Shown here: piece after piece, positions 27,908-37,829 of the stretch | Layout of the letters: each line of letters starts with the position of its first letter | Position numbering within the stretch: the stretch's first letter is position 1 | Source of the DNA: Streptomyces venezuelae | GTDB lineage: Bacteria > Actinomycetota > Actinomycetes > Streptomycetales > Streptomycetaceae | Assembly (NCBI RefSeq): GCF_008642315.1 | Contig: NZ_CP029192.1 | Coordinates: 8,742,001 to 8,806,000, forward strand | DNA length: 64,000 nucleotides | Reading direction: 5' to 3' | Notes under the pieces: generated by a model | The model's input: the letters and a program-made list of their open reading frames with translations, nothing else | The model's database searches: none | Told to the model about the DNA's origin: nothing | Made by a program: the position numbers and the translations under genes

Positions 27908-28252
27908 TCATGTGAGCAGCAGCAGGGTGAGGAGAAGGGAAAGAGAGAAGATCATGGTCGTCAGCCCGCATGCTGCGCGCCGACGTATACGCTGGAGAGC
28001 GTCCTCGAAATCTGCGCGGATCTCCATGTGCCGTTTCGCTATGTGGCGCGTCGTGGTCGCGGCCAGCTCCATCCGCATACGGAAGTATCGTTCTGCGATT
28101 TCATGGCGCTCAGCGTTGCTGAGCCATGGGAATTCTTCACTGAAGGCCGCAGCTTCTCGGCGTGCCCCCGTCTCCTCTGCCTTCCAGTACAAGAATCCTT
28201 CCATCTGGTGCAGGCCGTGCGTGACCTCTCCACTTGAAGGAAAGTCATTCAT
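27908..28252 (-). CDS. Small protein with C-terminal membrane anchor, coupled to ctaD
   Basis: The 114-residue protein begins [20 protein letters not shown], has a long helical, charged middle ([38 protein letters not shown]) and ends with a hydrophobic helix [16 protein letters not shown]. Its ATG overlaps the ctaD stop by eight bases, so the two are translationally coupled. It may be an accessory or assembly factor of this oxidase. No known small cytochrome-oxidase subunit was recognised in it. Confidence 0.7.
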   Translation of the reverse strand: MNDFPSSGEVTHGLHQMEGFLYWKAEETGARREAAAFSEEFPWLSNAERHEIAERYFRMRMELAATTTRHIAKRHMEIRADFEDALQRIRRRAACGLTTMIFSLSLLLTLLLLT

Positions 28253-29924
28253 CTGTCTGCTCCGCTGCTAGGGCCTTGTGGTGCAGGTCGAATGCCGGCG
28301 ATTCGCTGCGAATGCGCGGCAGGGTGAGGAAGTTGTGCCGCGGCGGTGGGCAGGATGTCGCCCACTCCAGCGAACGGCCAAAGCCCCATGGGTCGTCGAC
28401 CTTGATCTTCTTGCCGTACTTAGCGGTCTTCCAGACGTTATAGAAGAACGGCAGGATCGACAGGCCGAGCAGGAACGAGGAGATCGTGGAGATCGTGTTC
28501 AGTGTGGTGAAGCCGTCGGCGGCGAGGTAGTCGGCGTACCGGCGCGGCATGCCCTCGGCACCGAGCCAGTGCTGCACCAGGAACGTGCCGTGGAATCCCA
28601 CGAACATCGTCCAGAAGGTAATCTTTCCGAGGCGCTCGTCGAGCATCTTGCCGGTGAACTTCGGCCACCAGAAGTGGAATCCGGAGAACATCGCGAACAC
28701 CATGGTTCCGAACATGACGTAGTGGAAGTGCGCGACGACGAAGTAGGTGTCGGTGACGTGGAAGTTGAGCGGCGGTGACGCCAGGAAGATGCCCGTCAGG
28801 CCGCCGAAGACGAACGTGATCAGGAACCCCATGGCCCAGAGCATCGGAGTCTCGAAGGACAAGGACCCCTTCCACATCGTGCCGATCCAGTTGAAGAACT
28901 TCACACCTGTGGGTACGGCGATCAAGAAGGACGTGAAGGAGAAGAACGGCAGGAGGACGCCGCCCGTGGCGAACATATGGTGGGCCCACACGGTCACGGA
29001 GAGACCCGCGATCGCTATCGTCGCGCCGATCAGTCCCGTGTAGCCGAACATCGGCTTTCGGGAGAACACGGGGATGACTTCGGAAATGATGCCGAAGAAC
29101 GGCAGAGCGACGATGTACACCTCTGGATGGCCGAAGAACCAGAAGAGGTGCTGCCACAGCAAGGGACCGCCATTGGCTGGATCGAATATGTGGGCGTCGA
29201 ACTTTCGGTCCACTTCCAGGGCAAATAGTGCGGCGGCCAGGACCGGGAAGGCCAGCAGGACCAGCACCGCAGTCAGCAGGACGTTCCACACGAAGATCGG
29301 CATGCGGAACATGGCCAGGCCCGGTGCGCGCATGCAGATGATGGTGGTGATGAAGTTGACCGAAGCGAGGATCGTGCCGAAGCCAGAGAGAATCAGACCC
29401 ATGATCCACATGTCGGCGCCGGCACCGGGTGAATGCACCGCGTCCGAGAGCGGGCTGTAGGCGAACCAGCCAAAGTCGGCCGCCCCGCTCGGTGTAAAAA
29501 ACCCGCCGACCGCGATCAGAGAGCCGAACAGGTACAGCCAGTAGGCGAACATGTTCAGCCGTGGGAAAGCGACGTCGGGGGCTCCGATCTGCAGTGGGGT
29601 GATCCAGTTCGCGAAGCCCGTGAACAGCGGCGTCGCCACCATCAGCAGCATGATCGTGCCGTGCATCGTGAACGCCTGGTTGAACTGCTCGTTCGACATG
29701 ATCTGCGTGCCGGGACGAGCCAGTTCGGCGCGCATCAGGAGCGCCATCACACCGCCGATGCAGAAGAACGCGAACGACGTCACCAGATACAGCGTGCCGA
29801 TCGCCTTGTGGTCGGTGGAGGCCAGATACTTCACGACCGCATTTCCCGGTCGCCTGGGCCGGGTCTCTGTAACCGGACCGATGGTCTCGACGGCGGATGG
29901 TGATTGTGTAGTAGCGGCTGCCAT
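28245..29924 (-). CDS. ctaD: Cytochrome c oxidase subunit I (aa3 type)
   Basis: The 559-residue protein has the length and 12-helix profile of actinobacterial CtaD, the catalytic subunit that reduces oxygen to water and pumps protons. Ligands are visible: His88 in AFTMHGTIM for haem a, GHPEVYI with the cross-linked His266-Tyr270 pair, His315-His316 in VWAHHMF for Cu-B, and His399 and His401 in [10 protein letters not shown] for the haems. No other cta genes are present here, so it is probably an additional copy used with the core oxidase. The start has GGATCC nearby and the [16 protein letters not shown]-terminus fits the family. Confidence 0.97.
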   Translation of the reverse strand: MAAATTQSPSAVETIGPVTETRPRRPGNAVVKYLASTDHKAIGTLYLVTSFAFFCIGGVMALLMRAELARPGTQIMSNEQFNQAFTMHGTIMLLMVATPLFTGFANWITPLQIGAPDVAFPRLNMFAYWLYLFGSLIAVGGFFTPSGAADFGWFAYSPLSDAVHSPGAGADMWIMGLILSGFGTILASVNFITTIICMRAPGLAMFRMPIFVWNVLLTAVLVLLAFPVLAAALFALEVDRKFDAHIFDPANGGPLLWQHLFWFFGHPEVYIVALPFFGIISEVIPVFSRKPMFGYTGLIGATIAIAGLSVTVWAHHMFATGGVLLPFFSFTSFLIAVPTGVKFFNWIGTMWKGSLSFETPMLWAMGFLITFVFGGLTGIFLASPPLNFHVTDTYFVVAHFHYVMFGTMVFAMFSGFHFWWPKFTGKMLDERLGKITFWTMFVGFHGTFLVQHWLGAEGMPRRYADYLAADGFTTLNTISTISSFLLGLSILPFFYNVWKTAKYGKKIKVDDPWGFGRSLEWATSCPPPRHNFLTLPRIRSESPAFDLHHKALAAEQTDE

Positions 29925-30185
29925 GAGGATCCTGTCCGTGTTCAGCTGCTGATGCCTCAGCCACGATGACGTGGCTCTCAGCAGCGGGAGTTCATTGACG
30001 CTGCACCTACTTGGTGCTGAAGGAGTGGCGATTTGCTATTTCCGTGTCTCTCCGGCAGCAACTGAGCTGAGCCACATCTTTATCCTCACACTTCACCCCG
30101 CAGCTCCGGTACGCGTTGCAGCTCTATGGACTCATAAGCCGACGCTATGAGGCATGTGCTCGTGCTACCCCACGCCAGTGAGTTT
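29925..30185. other. Intergenic region upstream of ctaD
   Basis: This stretch should hold the ctaD promoter, but no convincing boxes were identified. Similarity to the other RHS copies begins at about 30186. Confidence 0.3.
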
Positions 30186-31763
30186 TTCCACGTACGACAG
30201 CCTGGGCCGCACCGAGACCCTCACCGACGGCCGCGGCATCAAAAAGACCTTCACCTGCGACAACCTCGACCGGATCAAAACTGTCTCCACCAGCAACGGC
30301 ACGGTCCGCTACTGGTATGACGGCGACGGCAACCTGCGCCAGCGCGACGACTCCACCGGCACCATCACCTACGAAACGATCCGCACCCTCCAGGACGGCT
30401 CCCAGACCCTGCTCACCTACACCCCCACGGGCAACGCGGACTTCTACCAGGACCCGGCCGGCAAGACCGACTACGCCTGGAACGAGGTCAACAAGCTCAA
30501 GGAACTGTCCGATCCCTCGGGCAATATCACCTCCTACAAGTACAACCGAAACGACGTGCGCACCGAGACCGCCTACCCCGGCGGCACCGTGCAGACCATC
30601 GATGTCGACAACTCCAGCCGGCCGGAGAAGATCACGGTCAAGTCCGGCAAGGGCACCCTGGTCGACCTGGCCTACACCTACGGCTACGGCACCGACGCTA
30701 AGACCGACGGTGACAAGATCCGCACCAAGACCGACGCGGTGACCGGCAGGAAGACCAACTACACCTACGATGGCGCAGGACGCTTTTTCTACGCCGCCGA
30801 GTACAAGGGCCCTACGCTCAATTCGTCTTGGCAGTATTGCTACGACTTGGCGGGCAATCTCACGAGCCAGGGCACTGCTGAGGGTTGCCCGCGCGGCACC
30901 ACGTACAGCGTCAACGACGCCCAGCAGATCACCGCGAAGAACGGCTCATCGACGAACTGGTCCTACGACCTGGCAGGTAACGAGACCGCTGGCGCGTCTA
31001 CCCCGGAGGGCACCCGGACCGGGGAGAAGTGGTCCGATCACAGCCAGCTCACCTCGCTGACCGTCGCAGGCAAGACGTATGACGGCCGTTACGGCTCCAC
31101 CGACCAGAGCGAACGCATCAAGCTCAGCGACACCTACTTCTACAACGGCCCCCACGGCCTCTCCGCCACCTCCACCGGCGGCGTCGACACCGGCTTCAAC
31201 CGCGAACCCGGAGGCACACTCAACTCCATGACTCGGGATGGGAAGACGTACTTCTACCTCACCGACGCGATCGGCTCCGTCATCGCACTCGCCGACGAAT
31301 CGGGGGCGAAGGCCAACACGTATAGCTACAGCCTCCGTGGCGTAGAGCGGTCGATGACCGCGGAGAAGGTCGTCCAGCCCTACCGGTTCGCCGGCGGCTA
31401 CCAGGATCCGACTGGCCTCTACCACTTTGCGGCCCGTTACTACGACCCCAACATCGGCCGCTTCACCCAGCCCGACCCATCCGGCCAAGAAGAGAACCCC
31501 TACCTCTACGCCGAGGCGACTCCGTCAACCGCATCGACCCGACCGGGCTCTTTGGCTTCTCCGACGTGATGGACGTGGCTGAGAAGGTCGTCACCGCAGC
31601 CACAGGATGCCTCGCTGGGGTCGGTGCTGCCGGTGAATCCGGCATTCTTACTGCTGCCACGGGGGTCTTCGGGACTCCTGGCACGATAGCCGCAGGTGGT
31701 GCCGCATGCGCAGTCGGAGCGGGGGCTGCATTCATGAACGCTGACATCATCTCCTACGGATGA
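30154..31763 (+). pseudogene. RHS C-terminal half with a second Gly/Ala-rich tip, frameshifted
   Basis: The frame matches the last half of the RHS gene at 8081 (from about its base 9370) after an unrelated short lead-in. It lacks seven codons relative to that copy near 30372 (YETIRTLQDG against YDFDPLQRETVRTLQDG). Just after the core motif NPYLYAE, one G is missing near 31513, so the original frame ends falsely at 31569. Restoring the base gives GDSVNRIDPTGLFGF and a tip of about 65 residues (MDVAEKVVTAATGCLAGVGA to FMNADIISYG) ending at 31763. That tip is hydrophobic, Gly/Ala-rich and has two cysteines. It resembles the 8081 tip in character but not in sequence. A candidate immunity gene follows. 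Confidence 0.8.
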
Positions 31764-31843
31764 TGCTTCATCGGAACGCTTGACTGGGAGTGGCCGCGAA
31801 GAGTCTGCGGCCACTCCTATCAACCTGGCCAAAGGGGAATCCC

Positions 31844-32029
31844 GTGCGACCCGAAGTGAAACTGACCGTGTTCACCGTTCTGGCAACACTATTCGGGGTT
31901 CTCTGCATCTTAATAGGCGTAAGCCAGGGGGACTACTGGCTTTTGGGAGCGGGTGTGGCCGCCGTAGGGTTCGGTCTCTTCCTCGGCGGCTTGATGATCA
32001 GGCGGCAGACCGCCAAGGGCAGAAGATGA
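31844..32029 (+). CDS. Two-TM small protein, candidate immunity to the second RHS tip
   Basis: A GTG with AAAGGGGA eight bases upstream starts a 61-residue protein with two hydrophobic helices (about residues 7-25 and 31-50), a short turn SQGDYWLL and a basic tail MIRRQTAKGRR. The longer frame from 31790 lacks a ribosome site. It starts 80 bp after the RHS tip. It matches the gene at 11023 in size, topology and position, supporting an immunity function against a membrane-active tip. Confidence 0.7.
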   Translation: MRPEVKLTVFTVLATLFGVLCILIGVSQGDYWLLGAGVAAVGFGLFLGGLMIRRQTAKGRR

Positions 32030-32204
32030 TTCATGGTACGGCCCCGGGCGTGCGGTTACGGGGCGAGGAACACTCAAGCAAGCCGGATAGGATTTCCCCC
32101 GGCGTACCGTTTTCCGGTGGCTGGGTGGGAGGAAAATCAGTGAGTTCGGAAAGTACGCCAGCGGCACTAAAAGCGCTGTACGGCTTACCTTTTCACTCGC
32201 GGGT

Positions 32205-32357
32205 ATGTTGAACCTGGTAGAAGCATTGTGGCACCCGCCTGGCAACGCGTAGCTTGTCATACGCGTCGCAGCATCAGCGCTGTTCACCGCCGCTCTGCTC
32301 ACTTTCATAGGGCTCTGGGTGGTCCGGAGTCGGCAACGCAGGGCAAGGGCAAGGTAG
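32205..32357 (+). pseudogene. Small single-TM protein interrupted by TAG
   Basis: From an ATG the frame reads MLNLVEALWHPPGNA, meets a TAG at 32250, and continues as a membrane helix with a basic end (ALFTAALLTFIGLWVVRSRQ, then RRARAR) before a final TAG. The second part is a convincing membrane anchor with a positive tail. It could be a third small membrane protein of the RHS locus or the tail of a lost gene. Confidence 0.35.
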
Positions 32358-32362
32358 ACGAT

Positions 32363-32390
32363 GGCCCCGTCCAGACATCTGGGCGGGGCC
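32363..32390. terminator. Hairpin terminator
   Basis: A 12-bp stem (32363-32374 with 32379-32390, one G-T wobble) and a four-base loop follow the last small gene by a few bases, ending the RHS-tip locus on this strand. Confidence 0.65.
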
Positions 32391-32785
32391 TTCGCGTATC
32401 CGGGTCAGATGAGAACGTGCGTCGACGCCGAGCAGAAGCAGACCGGCGTCGAGCTGATCGACGCGCTCACGAAGAACCGGGCCGAACCGCCGGTCGGGCC
32501 AGCCGGATCACCACTGCCTGCGCCGCGAGCGCGGCCGCCGACCTCTACGCGCACCGCAAGAGGACCGGGGCCCCGGTCAGCTGTGGATGGTGCACCGGCC
32601 TTACAGGGATGCACGGGGCGATGGCCGCAGTCCGCGGACACTTTGCTTATCAGTGGTCGACACTAGCCTCGTCGCGCGAGGCGGATCACGAGGGGAGCGG
32701 GAGGGCCGGCAGCTGTGGGGATGTCGTGGCGGGACCTCGTCTTAAGCAGAGCCTCGTCGAGGCGGGGGCGCCTCTATGACTTCGG
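32391..32785. other. Region without a convincing gene
   Basis: Two overlapping forward frames contain short protein-like runs (AEQKQTGVELIDALTKN in one, ADLYAHRKRTGAPVSCGWCT in another). This may be a small gene broken by a frameshift. It is not assignable. The left end of the IS110 element lies near 32760. Confidence 0.3.
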
Positions 32786-33988
32786 TTAAGAGGCAACTGG
32801 GGTTGGTGGTTGGTAGAAAGTGCCCTCGCGGAGCATCGCGAAGAGCACGTCGGCTCGGCGTCTGGCCAGGCAGAGAAGGGGCTTGGGTGTGGTGCTTGCC
32901 CTCCTTGATCTTCTTGTCGTAGTAGGTGCGGGAGGCGGGGTCGGACAGGGCGGCGAACGCGGAGAGGAAGAAGGCCCGCTTGAGCTGCTTGTTTCCTCTC
33001 CTCGACTGTTGTTCGCCGCGGATGGACGAACCCGAGCTGCGGGTCGTCGGAGCGAGACCCGCATAGGCGGCGAGGTGGGCGGCGGACGGGAAGCGGGAGC
33101 CGTCCCCGACGTCGATGAGGAGGCGGGCTGCGGTCCTGACGCCGACGCCCGGCATCGAGGTCAGGACTTTCGAAAGAGGGTGGACGTCCAGCAGCTCGTT
33201 GAGTCGCTTGTCCAGCAGACGGCGCTGGTCGAGCACGGCGGTCAGGGACCGGGCGAGGCTGGGAACGATCAACGAGGCCGCGTCGGTGCCGGGGACGACG
33301 ACGGTCTGCTCGTCGAGCGCGGTGAAGATCTCGCCGGTCAGCCGGTCAGCCATCCGCGGGGCCTTGGGACGTATCAGGCTGGTGATCCGTCGGCGTCCGA
33401 GCCGGCGGATCTGGGCCGGGGATCCGAAGCGTTCCAGCAGGGCCAGGACGGCCGGGTGCTGCATGCGCGGACCGAGCACCCGCTCCACGTGCGGGTGGAC
33501 CTGCGTGAACAGGCCGCGGAGCCGGTTGGAGAGCCGGTTCGCCTCCGAGACGAGGTCGTCGTCGAACCCGACGAGCATCTCCAGCTCGGCGACCGCCTCG
33601 TCGTCCTGCTCGATCGAGCGGAGGGTGTGAGGCATCGACCGGGCCGCGTCGGCGATGACGAACGCGTCGCGGGCATCGGTCTTGGCTTCGCCGGGATAGA
33701 GATCGGCGATCCGCCGCATGGTCAGCCCCGGCAGATAGGCGACCTGGCAGCCGATGGCTCGGGCAATGGCTAGCGGCAGGGCCCCGATCGAGGCGGCTGG
33801 TCGACGATGACGAGCACGGTCCCGTGCTTGGCCTGCAGTTTCGCGAAGACCTCGCGGAGTTTGGGTTCACTGTTGGGCAGCCTTCGGTCGAAGGCTTTCT
33901 TCCCGGTCGTGGTGACGGCGGTGGCGTGGTGTTCGCCCTTGCCGACGTCCAGGCCGAGGAAGACGTCGATGTTGCTGATGTCGATCAC
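32786..33988 (-). pseudogene. IS110-family transposase with two frameshifts
   Basis: From a GTG the protein starts VIDISNIDVFLGLDVGKGEH, the DEDD RuvC-like domain of IS110 recombinases. One base is lost near 33790 (after VIVDQP), and the frame resumes with AIGCQVAYLPGLTMRRIADL and YPGEAKTDARDAFVIADAAR. The Tnp_20 domain is intact: LTSMPGVGVRTAARLLID and AHLAAYAGLAPTTRSSGSSI, followed by RRGNKQLKRAFFLSAFAAL. One extra base near 32887 shifts the end, whose true tail LFAMLREGTFYQPPTPVAS is in another frame. IS110 enzymes use a DEDD plus Ser mechanism with an RNA guide. This copy appears inactive unless the indels are errors. Confidence 0.85.
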
Positions 33989-34200
33989 GTCGTGGTTCCT
34001 TCGGTGCTGTTCACCCGGCCTCGCCACGGCGCCGATCGCCACATCCACATCACGAAGAGCCTCCCGACCTGGGAAAGGCTGGTGGTCATGCCCCTAATCA
34101 GCGGTCTGTCAGCGCCTTCGGAGCTGGTGACACCACCCCCCGGGCCATGCACTCGACAAGGGGAGGTAGTCATACCAACTCCGAAGGCCGGTAACCCAGT
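33989..34200 (-). ncRNA. Candidate IS110 bridge-RNA region upstream of the transposase
   Basis: IS110-group elements encode a structured guide (bridge) RNA in the noncoding end before the transposase. The 200 bp upstream of this transposase are noncoding and contain an inverted repeat (34115-34128 with 34174-34187, 13 of 14 bases) plus short GGTGGT/CCACC repeats that could fold into stem-loops. This is a structural guess. The IS end has not been located. Confidence 0.28.
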
Positions 34201-34712
34201 TGCGGGGCTACGAAGAAAGTAGTGGGGGGGGGTCCGCCCGCCGCTCCTCTTCGACCGGCGCCTCCTGGACCCGATGGGCAGCGGATTACAGGTTCTAGAG
34301 GGCCGAGCACGCGTCGGTGTCTTGCAGGGCCGCCTGCGCGAGAAACTGCATGCCGCGGCCGCGCACTGGATCTGGCCCCCGGCGACTGCGGGCGTACAGC
34401 GGTCGCCGGGGGCTTCGTGGAAGTCGCCCGGAGCCGACGGGGGAGACGGCGCCGGGCGACGATCAGGGGGAGGCCGTGGTGGTTACCTCCAGAACAGGAG
34501 CGGTGCCTCGCGGTCGGTCCAGCCGCTCGTGCAGTGCCCGCAGCGTACAGGGCCGGTCGGCTGCCGCGCTTCGAGTTGGCTGATTACCGCGAGTGTTATG
34601 TGGTCGAGTGTGGGATTGGCTGTTTCGTGAGGATCGGCGCGGTTGCCAGGTGCTGGGACAGGCTCGCTGGCCGCTCTGGGGGGCAGTTGTGGTTGTGGTG
34701 GTCAACGAGGGG
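34201..34712. other. Region without a recognisable gene
   Basis: Only Arg/Gly/Pro-rich shadow frames are present. It probably includes the outer end of the IS110 element or old flanking debris. Confidence 0.35.
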
Positions 34713-35072
34713 TTACTGCGGTGACATGGGGGTCCAGGGCAGTGCTTTCCGCCATTCTGTCCGGTTGTGGGCCCAGTCCATCATCGTTTTGGCGATTGTT
34801 GCTTCTGGGCCGAATACTTCGTGGAGTCTTGGGATGTGGGCTTGGTAGTGCTGGTCTGCGCTGCCTTCGCGGTATTCGATCTGGTAGCTGCGGTCGTCGT
34901 TGAGGTACACGTGGATGTAGTGCTGGTCCGCGGGCTCCAGATCGAGCCTTTCCAGGATCACGAACCGGTGCGCCAGGTTCATCTCGGACAGCAGGTCGCC
35001 CAGGGCCTCCTCGGTCGGATCGTCCACGGTGCGACCGCTCGCTTCAACTACGCGCAGCAATGGTTTAAGCAT
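34713..35072 (-). CDS. Hypothetical protein, immunity-like (119 aa)
   Basis: The start is the ATG of MLKPLLRVVEASGRTVDDPT; the long upstream extension of the frame overlaps another gene on the other strand. The protein is acidic with alternating helices and strands, including HRFVILERLDLEPADQHYIH and VYLNDDRSYQIEYREGSADQ HY. A small soluble orphan of this kind next to toxin debris fits an immunity protein, but no family was recognised. Confidence 0.6.
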   Translation of the reverse strand: MLKPLLRVVEASGRTVDDPTEEALGDLLSEMNLAHRFVILERLDLEPADQHYIHVYLNDDRSYQIEYREGSADQHYQAHIPRLHEVFGPEATIAKTMMDWAHNRTEWRKALPWTPMSPQ

Positions 35073-35192
35073 GCATGCGACTGTACCGACCCGCAGGATC
35101 CAGGTGCTCAGCAGTGCAATTCCACAACAGGCCCTGGGTGAATGGTGGTTACTGGTTCTATTGGAGTGAGTTGTTGGAGGGTTGGGGGGGAA

Positions 35193-35495
35193 GTGGCGGA
35201 GTGGTCGGTGGGGGACTACCTGCTCGCCCACGCGCTGGACCAACTGGCGCAGGCGAACTGGATGTTCGCCACGGTCAATCAGGACGAGGACGCGGATCCC
35301 TTGGACCCGCCGCAGCCCGTCCCGCGTCCGGGCGTGGCCTCTCTCCCAGAGGATGCCGGTGTTGTACGGCACGCGATTCCTGCCGCTCCCAGGCTGGCGG
35401 CGGTGCAACTGGCGGCTTTCTTCTCCTGGCCTTCCCGCCGCGACGGCGGACGGGCGATGATCTGTGGGACAGTGTGGATCAGGAGAGGGAGCCTC
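35193..35495 (+). pseudogene. Phage tail-assembly-like fragment (copy A)
   Basis: The frame from GTG reads DYLLAHALDQLAQANWMFAT then a DEDADPLDPPQPVPRPG stretch. The helix followed by an acidic and proline-rich end resembles a small phage tail protein common in Streptomyces prophages. The frame runs on, without a stop, into the next gene, which has its own ribosome site. The same arrangement is repeated at 36264. The phage identity is tentative. Confidence 0.38.
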
Positions 35496-36050
35496 GTGAA
35501 CGGTCCGGAACAGCAGTGGTCATCCTGGCGCAGCCGCGAAATCCTCATCCGGGCGGACGGTGATTCCGCGCCCATACCATTGGAGATCCGAGGAGTGTTC
35601 GGCGCGCAGCTCGACGCTCACATCATGCAGCGCACAGCGACTACGCAGAAGGCGGGGTACGGCTCCACGATGTGGGGCAGGAGCCGCCAGCGGATCGTGC
35701 TGCCGTCGGATTTCAACTCCCTCCGGCTCTTCCGCCATGGAGGCAAGGCCACCTTCACAGGAGTGGGCGGGTGGAAGGTCAGACGGTTGGCCGAGGAAGA
35801 AGTCGAACTTGTCACCGGCGAGATGTCCGGCGAAGGGCCGTGGGTACTGCGCGTGGCTGACGGTGTGAAGAAGTGGCTGCGTATCACGTGGAACAAGGGG
35901 CAGTACGCAGGGGTTCTGACGCACTTCGGCCCGGCCTTTGGTGCCGGCAAGGAACTGTCCGCGCCGAACCACACGCACGAGACCATCAGTGTGACCGGAC
36001 CCGGGTTTGTCCTGTTGAACGCCCAGCACTGGAGCCTCACCACCGACTGA
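35496..36050 (+). CDS. Unknown protein, copy A of a tandem pair (184 aa)
   Basis: A GTG behind AGGAGAGGGA starts VNGPEQQWSSWRSREILIRA. The protein is beta-rich with an internal WKVRRLAEEEVELVTGEMSG, the strand pair PWVLRVADGVKKWLRITWNK and the ending ETISVTGPGFVLLNAQHWSL. It is soluble, has no cysteines of note and belongs to no family I recognise. A second, frameshifted copy lies 500 bp downstream with about half of its residues identical, so the unit has been duplicated and is diverging. It could be an effector or immunity domain, but this is open. Confidence 0.6.
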   Translation: MNGPEQQWSSWRSREILIRADGDSAPIPLEIRGVFGAQLDAHIMQRTATTQKAGYGSTMWGRSRQRIVLPSDFNSLRLFRHGGKATFTGVGGWKVRRLAEEEVELVTGEMSGEGPWVLRVADGVKKWLRITWNKGQYAGVLTHFGPAFGAGKELSAPNHTHETISVTGPGFVLLNAQHWSLTTD

Positions 36051-36213
36051 ACACACCGACCCCGAGCGGCAGCTTTTCATGCCTGGTCCAACAGCATGTG
36101 GGGTCGTCACCCGTTTTAGGTGCGGATGATGGCTGACGACGGTTCCTTGGCAGACCAGACGGTCAAGCTGATCAAAGACGTCACGGAGCGCTAGTAACGT
36201 CAAGAAGGTTGAG

Positions 36214-36546
36214 GTGACGGCATTCGAGAGCGAGTTCAATGGCGGTGCCTTCGTCTTCAACGCTGGTGGAGTGGTCGGTGGATCATTTCTGCTGGCTCAT
36301 GCCGTGGACCAGTTGACTCGGGCGTACTGGATGTTCGCGACGGTCAACCAGGACGAGGACGCGGATCCCTTGGACCCGCCGAGGCCGCGGTCGGGCGATG
36401 ATCCTGCCGAAGAGTCGGGCCTGCCGTTGCGGACTCACTCCCGCCCGGGACGGGCAGAGTTGGTCGCCTTCTTCATGTGGGCTTTCCTTTCTGCCTTCGC
36501 TGACATGATGATCTGCCGTACAGGCATGGCTCGGGAGGGGAATGGC
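36214..36546 (+). pseudogene. Phage tail-assembly-like fragment (copy B)
   Basis: This is the paralogue of the copy A fragment: SFLLAHAVDQLTRAYWMFAT followed by the shared NQDEDADPLDPP. The DNA for ATGTTCGCxACGGTCAA and the DEDADPLDPP codons is nearly identical between the copies. The frame again continues into the next gene. Confidence 0.35.
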
Positions 36547-37103
36547 GTGAAGAGTCAGGTACAACGGTGGTCCTCATGGCGCAGCCGCGAGTTCGTCGTC
36601 CGCGAGGCGGGCGACACCGGGCCCATCGTGCTTGCGGTACGGGGTGTTCTCGGGGCAGCGATAGACATCAGTTCACTACGGCGCACGGAAACGACGGTCG
36701 AGGGGGTGGCCCCTCCGCCACGGTCTGGGGTGCGGGACGACGCCGCTTCATCGTGCCTTCGGAATTCGATTCCGTGGACGTGTTCCGCCGGAGCGTCGGC
36801 AGTAGCAGCACGTCGGGATTCGGCCCGTGGAAGGTGACGCGTTTGGCTGATGAGGAGATCGAGCTCGTCGCGGGCCGCATGTCCGGCCGTGGGCCGTGGG
36901 TCCTGCGGGTCGAGGACTCTGGCAAGGAACTGCGGATCACCTGGAACGAGGGGAAACATCCGGGGACTCTGACCTTCTTCGGTCCCGGGTCCGGGGGCGG
37001 CAAGGAATTCCACAACGACAATCGCACCCGAGAAACGATCAGTGTCACCGGCCCCGGCTATCTTCTGCTCGACGCCGACCACTGGACGCTCGAAAGCTGC
37101 TGA
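36547..37103 (+). pseudogene. Unknown protein, copy B of a tandem pair, frameshifted
   Basis: A GTG after GGGAGGGGAA starts VKSQVQRWSSWRSREFVVRE, matching copy A. A run of five Gs at about 36702-36706 carries a one-base change. The rest (RRRFIVPSEFDSVDVFRRSV to ETISVTGPGYLLLDADHWTL) is in another frame. Both ends are still well conserved, so the break is recent or a sequencing error. Confidence 0.6.
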
Positions 37104-37296
37104 CCCTTCATACGTTAATCACCGGCGACCCCGTGCGCCGTGACCGGCGCGCTCGGGGCCGTCGCTCGTTTGGGGAGCCAGCCATGGCCGAGGCCGGGCA
37201 TGGGCTCTGCCTCAGATGACGGCCCTATGTGTTTGGACAAGGTCCGAGGTCAGTAGGTTCGTGCGGTCAGGGGTGGGCCGAACCGTAGGAGTGTGC

Positions 37297-37530
37297 ATGA
37301 GTGCTAGCCAGGTGACGATCAAGCTCACGCGTGACGAGGCACTGGTGCTGTCGCACTGGCTGGAGAAGCTCCAGATGACGGACCTCAGCCGTGTTGTCGA
37401 TGATCCGGCGGTCTGGGCACCGATCCATCGAATCGCCGGAACACTCGACAAGACCCTTCCCGAGCTGTTCACGCCCGACTATGACCAGCGACTTGAGGCT
37501 GCTCGTCAGCGGCTTCGGCCGGAGGAATGA
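37297..37530 (+). CDS. Small hypothetical protein (77 aa)
   Basis: The start is the ATG preceded by TAGGAG at a spacing of five. The product MSASQVTIKLTRDEALVLSH then WLEKLQMTDLSRVVDDPAVW APIHRIAGTLDKTLPELF is a helical acidic protein. It matches the style of a common Streptomyces small hypothetical family with a conserved WLE and TLDKTLPE. Function is unknown. The upstream frame extension is not used. Confidence 0.65.
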   Translation: MSASQVTIKLTRDEALVLSHWLEKLQMTDLSRVVDDPAVWAPIHRIAGTLDKTLPELFTPDYDQRLEAARQRLRPEE

Positions 37531-37829
37531 TCGAGCGGTCTGGACTGCGGCGCGGCGGCAGGCGATGGCGGACCTGCCGTCCGACACCTGGGAGACCTAG
37601 CTCAGGCCGACGGGGGCACACGACCTCCGACACCACCGGGATCTTCGCGGCGCCCACGAAGCAGAACACGTTGCCGTCGGTGGTGCTCCGCCCCAGCGGG
37701 TCCGACAGGAAGGTGGGCCTGTCCTGAACCCCGGTCTGCTGTCCCGGAGGTTCTGGGGCAGCAGACCAGCCTGTTGACGCGCTTCGGGGTTGTTGTTCAG
37801 GGCACCCGCGGGTCGACTGGTTACGGGGC
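37531..37829. other. Intergenic region with a possible reverse-strand fragment
   Basis: The reverse strand has one protein-like run (TFLSDPLGRSTTDGNVFCFV then GAAKIPVVSEVV) in a frame without a start or defined ends. I do not recognise it. Confidence 0.3.

Noticed and set aside
28438..29964. 508-residue frame overlapping ctaD on the same strand
   Set aside because: It is His/Arg-rich with no family match, while the other frame is an unmistakable CtaD.
34222..34848. 208-residue forward frame near the IS110 element
   Set aside because: Low-complexity Arg/Gly/Pro translation with no start signal; overlaps the end of a better reverse-strand gene.
35142..36050. One 302-residue protein spanning the phage-like fragment and the beta-rich domain
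   Set aside because: An excellent ribosome site and GTG occur in both tandem copies just before WSSWRSRE, so the second part is better read as its own gene.
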